This document shows, piece after piece, positions 47,024-55,058 of a stretch of DNA of 56,549 nucleotides. Each line of letters opens with the position of its first letter. Positions within the stretch are counted from its first letter, which is position 1. A program made the position numbers and the translations under genes. Under the pieces are notes generated by a model. It searched no databases, was not told the origin of the DNA, and worked only from the letters and a program-made list of their open reading frames with translations. The stretch comes from Ruminococcus sp. (GTDB lineage: Bacteria; Bacillota; Clostridia; Oscillospirales; Acutalibacteraceae), in assembly GCA_017481885.1 (NCBI GenBank), contig JAFUOM010000050.1, positions 1-56,549 of the forward strand, given 5' to 3'.

Positions 47024-47100
47024 TGGTAGCGGAAATAGGACTTGAACCTACGACACTTCGGGTATGAACCGAATGCTCTAGCCAACTGAGCTATTCCGCC
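47024..47100 (-). tRNA. tRNA-Met (CAT)
   Basis: The minus strand starts GGCGGAA and ends TTCCGCTACCA with encoded CCA. The anticodon loop TTCATAC gives CAT. It lacks the C1-A72 mismatch of initiators, so it is probably the elongator; a tRNA-Ile with lysidine is a less likely alternative. Confidence 0.93.
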
Positions 47101-47128
47101 AAATGTGCTAAACAAATTAGCAAGAACG

Positions 47129-47157
47129 ATTATATTATATCTTTTGAGATTTGTCAA
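47129..47157 (-). promoter_or_regulatory. Promoter of the tRNA operon
   Basis: TTGACA (47157-47152) and TATAAT (47134-47129) with a 17-bp spacer on the minus strand, 28 bp before tRNA-Met. Confidence 0.88.
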
Positions 47158-47316
47158 GTTATTTATTAATACTTTTTTAGAAAAATTTATTATTTATTCG
47201 ATAATGTGCAAAAATCTTCAAAAATTGCCAATATGCAAGTGATTTTGACGAGTGACATTTAAACTAGTTTGTGCTATTATGAAACATATTATGATTTTTA
47301 TTCTGGGGGATTACAG

Positions 47317-47979
47317 ATGAATTGTCCTAATTGCGGTGGGTTACTTGACCTTAAAAACAAGAGATGTGAATTCTGCAACACTACCTTTAACGATGCTGAG
47401 CTTGGACTCAACAAAGAAACTCCAAAAACCGAAAGAATACAAGAGCCTCAGCGTGTTAAAAGTGCCACAGAAAAAAGAATGGAAGAAATTGAAAAGGAAA
47501 GAGAAAATCGACCTGACAAACTTCCTGATAGCCATATAAAAGATGCAATGACAGGTGCCGCAGTTTGGAGTATGATATCAATGTTCACTGGTATCAGAGG
47601 CTTTTTCAGAGATTTAAAGAGAACCGTATGTATGATACTGCTGGTTGCTTTGGAGGGTTTCTTTGCATTTACGATGATAAGCGGTCAGGTTACTGATTTG
47701 CTCAAAGGCGAGCTGGAGGGTTTTGTCGCTGTTAACATCCTGATACTTATAAACGCTTTAATTGCGGGTATTATCAGCCGAATCGGTTACATCAGAGCAG
47801 GCACTGCGATTACCGCTGTTGTAAACGCACTTGCAGTTGTGTGGGTGTTTATTTATCCGCTTATCAAGACAGATTTTGCAGGTCAGACACCACAGAGCGT
47901 TGCTATTTTAGCAGTTATCGAAATGGCTGTGCTTGCGATAAGCGTGCTTCTTTCTCACCTTGTTTACAGAAGATATTAA
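47317..47979 (+). CDS. Zinc-ribbon membrane protein, unknown
   Basis: The 220-aa protein begins with a zinc ribbon (CPNCGGLL and CEFCNTTF). A charged Lys/Glu-rich helix follows at about 30-70. Four membrane helices make up the rest (MILLVALEGFFAFTMIS; VAVNILILINALIAGIIS; then two more). It resembles other ribbon-plus-helices proteins of this genome only in layout. GGGGGAT precedes the ATG. No function can be given. Confidence 0.8.
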   Translation: MNCPNCGGLLDLKNKRCEFCNTTFNDAELGLNKETPKTERIQEPQRVKSATEKRMEEIEKERENRPDKLPDSHIKDAMTGAAVWSMISMFTGIRGFFRDLKRTVCMILLVALEGFFAFTMISGQVTDLLKGELEGFVAVNILILINALIAGIISRIGYIRAGTAITAVVNALAVVWVFIYPLIKTDFAGQTPQSVAILAVIEMAVLAISVLLSHLVYRRY

Positions 47980-48012
47980 TTACATATTATATATATACAT
48001 CACTATAGAATC

Positions 48013-48048
48013 ATGCCGACAGATTTTTAAGATTCTGTCGGTTTTTCT
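48013..48048 (+). terminator. Terminator after the zinc-ribbon gene
   Basis: CCGACAGA pairs with TCTGTCGG, then TTTTTCTTTT. Confidence 0.85.
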
Positions 48049-48116
48049 TTTGTATATTTAATAATAACCAAGATGCGATTTCACTGTATTTGTCAAAGTT
48101 AAGTAATGATTTGACA

Positions 48117-48151
48117 CAAAAAGCCGTTGCGTTTTACCGCAACGGCTTATC
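48117..48151 (-). terminator. Terminator of the XRE regulator gene
   Basis: AAGCCGTTGCG pairs with CGCAACGGCTT; leftwards a T-rich run. Confidence 0.8.
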
Positions 48152-48170
48152 TGTTATATACATTTATATA

Positions 48171-48392
48171 TCATTTGGTTTTTGGGTATCTGTTCTTGCA
48201 ATCAGTTTCTCCAAGCAGATAGTCAATGCTTGTGTTGTACATTCGTGCAAGCTTTATTAATACCGCTGTTGGTATATCGTTTTCCCCAGTTTCATATTTT
48301 GAATATCCTGTTTGGGACATTCCAAGTTTTTGGGCTACCTTTGTTTGATTAAGGTCGTGATCTTCTCTCAAGTCACGGATTCGTTTGTACAC
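48171..48392 (-). CDS. XRE-family transcriptional regulator
   Basis: The 73-aa protein is one helix-turn-helix domain: IRDLREDHDLNQTKVAQKLG, then MSQTGYSKYETGENDIP and LIKLARMYNTSIDYLLGETD, the standard Cro/cI-like (HTH_3) fold. The start is GTG with GGAGGA well placed. It is divergent from the SLOG-family gene across a region with nested inverted repeats, so it probably controls that pair. Confidence 0.92.
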   Translation of the reverse strand: MYKRIRDLREDHDLNQTKVAQKLGMSQTGYSKYETGENDIPTAVLIKLARMYNTSIDYLLGETDCKNRYPKTK

Positions 48393-48431
48393 CGTCTTAT
48401 CCTCCGACTAAACTAGTATAACCAATTTTAG

Positions 48432-48477
48432 TTTAATCTGAATAAGGTTATTGCATTTTAACCTGAAACAGATTAAA
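48432..48477. promoter_or_regulatory. Nested inverted repeats between XRE and SLOG genes
   Basis: TTTAATCTG (48432-48440) and CAGATTAAA (48469-48477) form the outer repeat. AGGTTA (48445-48450) and TAACCT (48459-48464) form the inner one. Probable operator of the XRE protein; inferred from position. Confidence 0.5.
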
Positions 48478-48512
48478 ATGTTAACTGTAATTAATCACGG
48501 GGATTGATGATT

Positions 48513-48881
48513 ATGGTTAAACGAGTTGTTGTCGCAGGATGCAGAAATTACACAGACTTTGATGAGGCGAAAAAATATATCGACTACTGTTTATCTGAGG
48601 TGAAGAAATCGCACGAGATAATAATAGTATCGGGAGGATGCAAGGGTGCTGATATGCTGGGTGAGAGATATGCAAGAGAGCAGAATCTCCAAATTGAACG
48701 ATACTGTGCACAGTGGGATTTATATGGAAAATCAGCCGGACCAAAACGAAACTTGGAAATGGCTAAGGTTTGCGATTATGTTATTTGCTTTTGGGATTCA
48801 AAAAGTAAGGGCACAGCATCTATGATTAAGTGTGCAAAAGAGTTAGATAAACCAGTTAGGATTAAATGGATTCAAAACTAA
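48513..48881 (+). CDS. DUF2493 (YAcAr/SLOG-like) family protein
   Basis: The 122-aa protein has a Rossmann-like fold of the DUF2493/YspA-related type: VVVAGCRNYTDF at the N-terminus, the phosphate-binding stretch IIIVSGGCKGADMLGERYA, and YGKSAGPKRNLEMAKVCDYV and FWDSKSKGTASMI. SLOG-family proteins are proposed to bind nucleotide-derived ligands and often occur in defence or stress islands; the function here is unknown. I use the ATG at 48513, 9 bp after GGGGAT. A decayed relative lies at 31158-31512, also facing a small regulator. Confidence 0.85.
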   Translation: MVKRVVVAGCRNYTDFDEAKKYIDYCLSEVKKSHEIIIVSGGCKGADMLGERYAREQNLQIERYCAQWDLYGKSAGPKRNLEMAKVCDYVICFWDSKSKGTASMIKCAKELDKPVRIKWIQN

Positions 48882-48889
48882 ATTTAGTA

Positions 48890-48926
48890 AAAACAGCGAC
48901 GGAGATAATCCATCGCTGTTGTGTTT
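48890..48926 (+). terminator. Terminator after the SLOG-family gene
   Basis: ACAGCGACGGA pairs with TCCATCGCTGT (one mismatch), then TGTGTTTT. Confidence 0.7.
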
Positions 48927-48940
48927 TACAGATATTTATG

Positions 48941-48968
48941 TTGCGGACAAGCAATGCTCGCCCCTACA
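48941..48968. repeat. Short TGTAGGG palindromic repeat, inverted copy
   Basis: Reads TGCGGACAAGCAATGCTC then GCCCCTACA; its reverse complement matches the unit at 29772-29797. Confidence 0.6.
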
Positions 48969-49013
48969 ATTTATATTGAGATTTCAAAGGCTCGATTGCT
49001 CGGCACTTCTATG

Positions 49014-49141
49014 TCACGCCTCGCTGTCCTACGCTATTCCTCAAAAGTCCGCAGTCTCGCATTGATTTTCTGCGTTGACTTTGTCAACTACGAAAATGCA
49101 GACTCGTCTTTGACTTTTGAGGGCTACGGACCTCGGCACTT
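49014..49141. repeat. Dispersed imperfect palindromic repeat, copy 2
   Basis: It starts TCACGCCTCGCTGTCCTACG and ends GAGGGCTACGGACCTCGGCA, next to the glk stop. A shared CTCAAAAGTC/GACTTTTGAG inverted pair is clear here. Confidence 0.6.
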
Positions 49142-49142
49142 C

Positions 49143-50093
49143 TTACAGCATTGCGGCGCCGATGATACCTGCGTCGTTGCCAAGTGTAGCAGCACAGATG
49201 TATGTCTGCTTTTCGTTGTGCTTTGTGATACGCTCAGCTTCAACAATAGCTCTTACAGGGTTTAAGAGATTGTCGCCCTGACGGCTTACGCCACCACCGA
49301 TGCAAAGTACATCAGGCTGGAAAATATTGATAACGTTAACGATACCGCAAGCAAGGTAGCTGATGTATTCGTCAACTACAGCCTTACCTGTTGGGTCGCC
49401 AGCCATCATAGCGTCGAATGGTGTTTTACCTGTAACGTTGTTAATGTCGTCGTCGCATAAGTTGAGCATATATGAGAACTCAGGCTTTTCGTTACGGATA
49501 GCCTCTTTTGTCATATTGATGAGAGCAGTAGCGGATGCATATGCTTCCCAGCAACCTTTTCTGCCACAGCCGCACTCTTTGCCGTCTTTAACGATAACCA
49601 TATGACCAAGCTCAGCGCCTGCAAAGTTAGAGCCTGAGTAAATTTTGCCGTCGATAACAATACCGCCGCCAACGCCTGTGCCAAGTGTAATAGCAACAGC
49701 GTTTCTGCAACCCTTTGCTGAGCCTGCTAAGAACTCGCCTAAAGCCGCAGCGTTAGCGTCGTTTTCGATTTTAATATATTTGCCTGTTATGTCGTTCATC
49801 ATCTTTCTGATGTCCCAGTTTTTGAAAAGAAGATTAGGGCAGGTTTCAACGATACCTGTTTCAGGGTTAACAGCGCCAGGTACACCGATACCGATGTAGT
49901 CTACATCATCCATCTTGATTTTTGCTTTTTTAACAGCTTCCTTTACGATAGCCGCCATTGAATCGCAAACATCAGACTCAGGACGTGGGATAGCAGTCTT
50001 GCACTCAGCACGAGCAACGATTTCGTAATCGTCGTTAACTACGCCTGCAACAATGTTTGTACCGCCTAAGTCAATACCAACTCTATATCTCAT
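49143..50093 (-). CDS. glk: ROK-family glucokinase
   Basis: This enzyme phosphorylates glucose with ATP at the entry to glycolysis. The 316-aa protein has the phosphate motif GIDLGGTNIVAGV, the sugar-binding ENDANAAALGE and ELGHM, the ROK zinc motif CGCGRKGCWEAYASATAL, and the adenosine motif IGGGVSRQGD. The length and the zinc motif fit ROK glucokinases of Firmicutes; another hexose or a regulator role is less likely because there is no N-terminal HTH. AAAGAGGTGC precedes the ATG. Confidence 0.93.
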   Translation of the reverse strand: MRYRVGIDLGGTNIVAGVVNDDYEIVARAECKTAIPRPESDVCDSMAAIVKEAVKKAKIKMDDVDYIGIGVPGAVNPETGIVETCPNLLFKNWDIRKMMNDITGKYIKIENDANAAALGEFLAGSAKGCRNAVAITLGTGVGGGIVIDGKIYSGSNFAGAELGHMVIVKDGKECGCGRKGCWEAYASATALINMTKEAIRNEKPEFSYMLNLCDDDINNVTGKTPFDAMMAGDPTGKAVVDEYISYLACGIVNVINIFQPDVLCIGGGVSRQGDNLLNPVRAIVEAERITKHNEKQTYICAATLGNDAGIIGAAML

Positions 50094-50195
50094 AATAAAT
50101 GCACCTCTTTGTTGTAAAAAATACTTTAGAGTTAGTATAGCACAAAAGTAAGTGATAATAAAGAGTTTTTGTAAATTTTAGCAACAGTTTTTTGC

Positions 50196-50231
50196 GCAAA
50201 AAGTTGACCCTGCGGATTTCTCCACAGGGTC
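50196..50231 (-). terminator. Terminator of the USP-like gene
   Basis: GACCCTG and CAGGGTC form the stem at 50206-50231; leftwards AACTTTTT. Confidence 0.8.
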
Positions 50232-50297
50232 GGTGAGTGAACTGAATGTATATGTTTAAATTGTGCAATGAATTGCACGCTGATTTTTAATATTTTA

Positions 50298-50723
50298 TTA
50301 TGCGGATGCCATTGATACACACGCTTGGTTGTATAAAAGACATTCGTTTTGTTTTGTTACAATAGTTATTTCAGTTTTTGGCAAAAGTTTTTGCACGCTC
50401 TCGACGAAACCAAATGGTCTGTTGTCGGGAATTCCTGTAATTATGTGTTTTGCGTTAATCTTTTTTGCGAAGTCGGCTGCTGTTTGCGGTGCACGTTCGT
50501 TGAATGCGATAGTCATATCAGCACACAGTCGCTTGGATGTTTGGTACAGATATTCAATTTCATCGGACAAAAAGGACGCATTACTCACAGGTGTGTGTAC
50601 ACACAGTACGTGAAGCTCATATCCCAATTCTACAGCCTTTTCAAAACCGACGTTGATGAGTCTGTCGCAATCGTACTGTCCTGTAACACAAACAAGTACA
50701 GACGGCTTCTTACTAAGAATCAT
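50298..50723 (-). CDS. Universal stress protein-like (KdpD-type) protein
   Basis: The 141-aa protein matches the UspA-like nucleotide-binding module of KdpD: VLVCVTGQYDCDRLINVGFE, then LHVLCVHTPV, LCADMTIAFNERAPQTAADF and HIITGIPDNRPFGFVESVQK. Family members bind ATP or nucleotides; the role is unknown. The ATG at 50723 follows GGAGGTGATAAG; the frame starts a few codons earlier without support. It is a single gene between glk and rplM. Confidence 0.75.
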   Translation of the reverse strand: MILSKKPSVLVCVTGQYDCDRLINVGFEKAVELGYELHVLCVHTPVSNASFLSDEIEYLYQTSKRLCADMTIAFNERAPQTAADFAKKINAKHIITGIPDNRPFGFVESVQKLLPKTEITIVTKQNECLLYNQACVSMASA

Positions 50724-51142
50724 CTTATCACCTCCCTCTTTATTTGTACTCATCATACCACGAGATTATGAAGAAATATGTAAATTCGGGTTAACAAAAT
50801 GTGAATGGATTGTAAATTGTAAAGGTGTGAGGTTTAGATATATATATAGTATAGGGGACGGTAGGTTGCTCTGTGAAATGTAATGGGTGTATCATAAAAA
50901 AATGGACTTTGGTTTGCGATTTTTTGAAAAACGGGATAAAATCTACGTTTTTCCTGTTTTTTGTTTTGCTGATTTTAAAAATCGCAATTTAGAAAAAACG
51001 AGCAAATTAAAGAAAAACGGAGCATTTTAAAGTAAGTGCAGTTGTAAATTAAAAAAGTTGCAAAAAGGTGTTGACTTTGTCATTCAATAATGGTATTATC
51101 TCTAGGCACAAAAGAATTCTAATAATTATGGAGGAAATCGCT
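50724..51142. other. Gene-free region upstream of rplM
   Basis: It holds the rplM promoter. I see no other clear signal apart from AAAAACGG/AAAAATCG-rich stretches around 50935-51020. Confidence 0.6.
51071..51099 (+). promoter_or_regulatory. Promoter of rplM-rpsI
   Basis: TTGACT at 51071-51076 and TATTAT at 51094-51099, spacer 17 bp. Confidence 0.82.
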
Positions 51143-51571
51143 ATGTCAACTTATATGGCTAAAAAAAGCGAGGTTGAGCGCAAGTGGTACATCATTGATG
51201 CTGCTGGCAAGCCACTCGGTAGAGTTGCTGCTCAGGCTGCTGTTCTCTTAAGAGGCAAGCACAAGGCTACATTCACACCACACGTTGATTGCGGCGACCA
51301 CGTTATCATCATCAACTGTAAGGATGCTGTCCTCACAGGTAAGAAACTCGAGCAGAAAAAGTGGTACCGTCATACAGGTTATGTTGGCCACATGAAGGAA
51401 ACAGTTTACTCAACACTTATGGCTACACGTCCTGAGAAGGCTATGGAGCTCGCAGTTAAGGGTATGATTCCATCAAACACAATCGGCAGAGCAGCTATGC
51501 TCAGATTAAGACTTTTCGCAGGTTCAGAGCACGTTCACGAGGCTCAGAAGCCTGAGATGTTCGAGATTTAA
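51143..51571 (+). CDS. rplM: 50S ribosomal protein L13
   Basis: L13 is an early assembly protein of the large subunit. The 142-aa protein has KWYIIDAAGKPLGRVAAQAA, the domain core HKATFTPHVDCGDHVIIINC and the signature AVKGMIPSNTIGRAAMLRL. The ATG at 51143 follows GGAGG; the frame upstream reads through the promoter. rpsI follows 17 bp downstream, the standard pair. Confidence 0.98.
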   Translation: MSTYMAKKSEVERKWYIIDAAGKPLGRVAAQAAVLLRGKHKATFTPHVDCGDHVIIINCKDAVLTGKKLEQKKWYRHTGYVGHMKETVYSTLMATRPEKAMELAVKGMIPSNTIGRAAMLRLRLFAGSEHVHEAQKPEMFEI

Positions 51572-51588
51572 GAAGGGAGGCAGTTTAA

Positions 51589-51990
51589 ATGTACGATAAG
51601 GCACCATATTTTTACGGTACAGGCAGAAGAAAGTCTTCTGTTGCTAGAGTAAGACTTTATCAGGGTACTGGTAAAATCACAATCAATGACAGAGATATTG
51701 ACGATTATTTCGGTCTTGAAACACTCAAACTCATCGTTAGACAGCCTCTTGCTTTAACAGAAACAGGCGAGAAGTTCGACGTAGTTTGCAGAGTTGCAGG
51801 CGGCGGTGTTACAGGTCAGGCTGGCGCTATCCGTCACGGTATTTCAAGAGCACTTCTTCAGTATGATTCAGAAGCTTTAAGAGCTACACTCAAGAAGGCT
51901 GGCTTCTTAACACGTGACCCACGTATGAAAGAGCGTAAGAAATACGGTCTCAAGGCAGCTAGACGTGCTCCACAGTTTAGTAAGAGATAA
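51589..51990 (+). CDS. rpsI: 30S ribosomal protein S9
   Basis: S9 sits in the head of the small subunit with its tail near the P site. The 133-aa protein has [43 protein letters not shown] and the conserved C-terminus APQFSKR. GGGAGG is the ribosome site. The gene ends before a strong terminator. Confidence 0.98.
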   Translation: MYDKAPYFYGTGRRKSSVARVRLYQGTGKITINDRDIDDYFGLETLKLIVRQPLALTETGEKFDVVCRVAGGGVTGQAGAIRHGISRALLQYDSEALRATLKKAGFLTRDPRMKERKKYGLKAARRAPQFSKR

Positions 51991-52014
51991 TCATTTATTT
52001 CTTATACAAACAAC

Positions 52015-52048
52015 AAACCCCGAAACCATCACGGTTTTCGGGGTTTTT
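52015..52048 (+). terminator. Terminator of rplM-rpsI
   Basis: AACCCCGAAACC pairs with GGTTTTCGGGGTT, followed by TTTC. Confidence 0.88.
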
Positions 52049-52081
52049 CTTTCGTCTAAAAACATCTTTTGGTGCAAATTT

Positions 52082-52420
52082 TTAAACTCCACCAGTAAAT
52101 GCAGCCAATAACACACCTGCGGTGAAATACAGTAAAATATCGATTACAAAAAACACTATAAACAAAATCCACTTTTTGCCTATGATTTTACGATTTTCGT
52201 TATTACTCTTTTCAGAAAAGAAAAGGATCAATCCAACCACAACAGATATTAAACCAATTGGGTTTATAAGCCAACCGTAAACCAAAGTATTACCTAGTGT
52301 AAAGAAAATGCTCAAATCAAAATATCTATTGATTGCAAAGCATAATGATGATGTAATACAGAAGAAAGCAAATATACTTTGTAATACTATTGATGTTTTT
52401 AACCATTTAATTGTTTTCAT
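52082..52420 (-). CDS. Small membrane protein, unknown
   Basis: The 112-aa protein is mainly three hydrophobic helices (about 8-30, 48-68 and 85-110) with one cytoplasmic basic loop (SEKSNNENRKIIGKKW). No family is recognised. It starts 4 bp after the ttcA-like gene stop, with GGTGAG upstream, so it is co-transcribed with it. Confidence 0.7.
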   Translation of the reverse strand: MKTIKWLKTSIVLQSIFAFFCITSSLCFAINRYFDLSIFFTLGNTLVYGWLINPIGLISVVVGLILFFSEKSNNENRKIIGKKWILFIVFFVIDILLYFTAGVLLAAFTGGV

Positions 52421-52424
52421 ATTC

Positions 52425-53135
52425 TCACCAGTTGCTGATGTTGTCCTTTTTCAATGCGTTGATTATCTTGTTTTTTAGCGCCGGGTAGTCACGTTCAAGG
52501 TTTTTGACAAGAGTTTTTGTTTCTTCACGCACTGTGGTTTTGTCAACAGGGCAGTTGCTTTTGCACACAGGCAGGTTGTTTTTTGTGCACGCTTTTTCAA
52601 CTTCGCTTTCGTCAAGACCTATCATCGGGCGTATCATATGTATATCTTTGTTCGAAAGATATGTCACAGGCGAGAAGCAACCGATTGTGCCACCCTGTAG
52701 CAGATTCATTAAAAAAGTTTCAACTGCATCGTCCTTGTGGTGACCAAGTGCAATTTTATTGCATCCGCACGCTTTTGCCATATCGTGCAGAATTCCTCTA
52801 CGCATCCTTGCACACAGCGAGCAGGGATTTTTTTCTTCTCGGTTTACGAAAACGATGTTGTAAAGCTCGGTGCGTTTGATGTGATACTCAATTTGAAGCT
52901 CACGACAAAAATTTTCAATCACAGAAAAGTCGGAATCCTCGTTTTTAAAGCACGGGTCAAGTGTAACCGCAACCACCGTGAAATGCTTTGGGTGGTATTT
53001 TGACAAAAGATGCAGTCCGTAAAGCAGTACAAGGCTGTCTTTACCGCCTGATACTCCGACAGCTATACGGTCGTTTTCGTCTATCATATTGTATGTATCA
53101 ATTGCGTTGCGCATAACAGAGCAAATGTGTTTCAT
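52425..53135 (-). CDS. TtcA-like PP-loop tRNA thiolation enzyme
   Basis: The 236-aa protein has the ATP PP-loop SGGKDSLVLLYG, the cysteine pair CSLCARMRRG with a third Cys region further on (CKSNCPV), and ALGHHKDDAVETFLMNLL. These are features of the TtcA/TtuA family, which thiolate tRNA with an iron-sulphur cluster; TtcA makes 2-thiocytidine 32. The exact tRNA target in Firmicutes is not settled. AGAGGT precedes the ATG. Confidence 0.87.
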   Translation of the reverse strand: MKHICSVMRNAIDTYNMIDENDRIAVGVSGGKDSLVLLYGLHLLSKYHPKHFTVVAVTLDPCFKNEDSDFSVIENFCRELQIEYHIKRTELYNIVFVNREEKNPCSLCARMRRGILHDMAKACGCNKIALGHHKDDAVETFLMNLLQGGTIGCFSPVTYLSNKDIHMIRPMIGLDESEVEKACTKNNLPVCKSNCPVDKTTVREETKTLVKNLERDYPALKNKIINALKKDNISNW

Positions 53136-53283
53136 AATTTACCTCTATATATTAGTATAGGAAAGGGCACTTGTGCGGTGTGGTTATATATCGTATAGGA
53201 CAGTTATATATTATAGCATATCACTCTTGATTTCAAAAGTAAAATGGCGTATAATAGCAATATTAAATTTTCGGAGGATAATA

Positions 53284-53781
53284 ATGAAAAGATTAGTTGC
53301 TATATTAATGACAGTTTTAATTATCGTTTCTCTTGCAGGTTGTACAATGGGCACAGACGGAACAAAGCTCAACGGTGACACAGCTTCAACTGATGCTACA
53401 GAAGCACCAAAGGTTGACATTGCAAAGTACAGCAAGGACTTCAACGGTATGCAGGAATATCTCAAGAAGATGGACCTCATCAGTGACAAGGACGCAGATA
53501 AAACAGTTATGCAGGCTGATGTTATTGGTGCAAAGCAGGGTGTAAGATACAAGGTTGCTGATTCACAAAACTTTGTTGAGTTTTATGAGTTTGATTTCAA
53601 AGCAACTCCTGATGAAGCTGAAAACGTAGTTAAAGCTTTTGAAAATGACGAAACATACAAGGTGTTAGGTTTTGAAGATGTAAAGGGTAAAGTTTCAAGT
53701 AGCGGAAAATTTGTTATGCTCTACTCTGCAACAAGCTCATACGACTACTCAAAAATCGCCAATGAGTTTGTTAAGTTTTAA
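53284..53781 (+). CDS. Lipoprotein of unknown function
   Basis: The 165-aa protein has a lipoprotein signal (MKRLVAILMTVLIIVSLAGC, lipidated Cys at 20), a Thr/Asp-rich spacer and a compact domain of about 110 residues (YLKKMDLISDKDADKTVMQA; FVEFYEFDFKATPDEAENVV). I do not recognise the domain. GGAGGA lies before the ATG. It is a single gene with its own terminator. Confidence 0.82.
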   Translation: MKRLVAILMTVLIIVSLAGCTMGTDGTKLNGDTASTDATEAPKVDIAKYSKDFNGMQEYLKKMDLISDKDADKTVMQADVIGAKQGVRYKVADSQNFVEFYEFDFKATPDEAENVVKAFENDETYKVLGFEDVKGKVSSSGKFVMLYSATSSYDYSKIANEFVKF

Positions 53782-53805
53782 TTGATGGTTATAAGCAAAG
53801 TTAAA

Positions 53806-53838
53806 GCCACGGTGTTCGACCGTGGCTTTTGTTTTTGT
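53806..53838. terminator. Bidirectional terminator
   Basis: AAAGCCACGGT pairs with ACCGTGGCTTT, between convergent genes. Confidence 0.85.
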
Positions 53839-53890
53839 ATTTTGTTGATGTTTTGGTGTTTGATTTGTTGAGGGCTTCGGTGCTCAACGC

Positions 53891-55042
53891 TTAAAGTTTA
53901 GTTCCGCAGGCTTTGCAGAAAACATCGTCGTTTTTGACAGGTGTTCCACAACGTGGGCAATGTGTTGCCTGTGTAACCGCCTGACCTTCGTTGAAGATTA
54001 CCGGCTCAAACTGTGGTTCGTTTGTCTGAACAGGAGCTACAGGCTGTGCAGGTTCATTTGAAACAGGAGCACTATACACAGGAACACTTACAGGTTGTGG
54101 TGCAACTGAGTTGTCAATTCCAAACTCTGAGTAACCCTCTGTGAAGCTTCTGATGTGCTTTTTGTATCCAAGTGCTATAACACCGTTTAATATCATAATT
54201 GCTGCTGACAATACTGATGCGACAGTAGATACTATAAACAGTGGCGTGAATGAATCAAAAAGTCCTGCGATAAATTCCATTTCAGGCGCAAGTTCTGCCA
54301 TAAATTGCATCATCGGCTTGATTGAGAATACGGAAAATGCGTTCATAACCATATATACACCATATATAATGCTGAACACGCCGAAGATACCTGCACCTTT
54401 ATATGTAAGGTTGATTGTTGTAAGACTCTTTCTTATTGAGTTGTAGTATCTAACCTGATTGATGTAGTACATAAGAAGTAAAGCTATCATTGTACCGAAC
54501 ACCAAAGTATACACTGCAGTAACTACCCAAAGGATACCGGATTCAGGTGTACCGCTTGCAGCTATAGCTGCGACTGCCAAAAGAATAATTGCAAGTACCA
54601 ACATTACACTTAACATTATAATAGGAACAAGCTGAACTATTGAAAGAACGAAAAGTGTAACAATACCGCTCTTTGGTGTTGAAGCAGGGTCTGCGTTCTT
54701 ACTTTTATTATAGATAAGTATGAAAGCGGCAGCTGTGATTGCTGAAATAATAACACTAGGAACTATTGCGGCAATCGGCACAATATCTATGTATACATTC
54801 ATAAATGTTGTGAAGAACTCAAGCTCTGATGGTGACATACCGTCTGTGAAACCAGGCATTTTCATAATTACGCTGAAGTAATTGTTCAACACAGGCGACA
54901 TTATGAAGCCTGAGACGATTGTCAGTACAGCGGAAATTGCATAGAGAATTCCCTGTGTAAGTACAGTAGGCTTTTTGAAATAAGATTTTACAATCGCGAT
55001 GTTTTGAGAAAACGGGTTGAATCCGTTCTGATAAGTCTGCAT
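53891..55042 (-). CDS. Multi-pass membrane protein with C-terminal zinc ribbon
   Basis: The 383-aa protein has about six membrane helices in the first 290 residues. A Pro/Val/Gln-rich linker follows (about 305-350), then a C-terminal zinc ribbon (CPRCGTPVKNDDVFCKACGTKL). No family is named. It starts 16 bp after the stop of the gene at 55059, with AAGGAGG upstream, so the two form one operon near the rRNA promoter. Confidence 0.82.
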   Translation of the reverse strand: MQTYQNGFNPFSQNIAIVKSYFKKPTVLTQGILYAISAVLTIVSGFIMSPVLNNYFSVIMKMPGFTDGMSPSELEFFTTFMNVYIDIVPIAAIVPSVIISAITAAAFILIYNKSKNADPASTPKSGIVTLFVLSIVQLVPIIMLSVMLVLAIILLAVAAIAASGTPESGILWVVTAVYTLVFGTMIALLLMYYINQVRYYNSIRKSLTTINLTYKGAGIFGVFSIIYGVYMVMNAFSVFSIKPMMQFMAELAPEMEFIAGLFDSFTPLFIVSTVASVLSAAIMILNGVIALGYKKHIRSFTEGYSEFGIDNSVAPQPVSVPVYSAPVSNEPAQPVAPVQTNEPQFEPVIFNEGQAVTQATHCPRCGTPVKNDDVFCKACGTKL

Positions 55043-55058
55043 TTATAATCCTCCTTGT

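Noticed and set aside
46741-47157. Leftward 138-codon frame across the tRNA genes
   Set aside because: It covers three tRNAs and their terminator and has no ribosome site.
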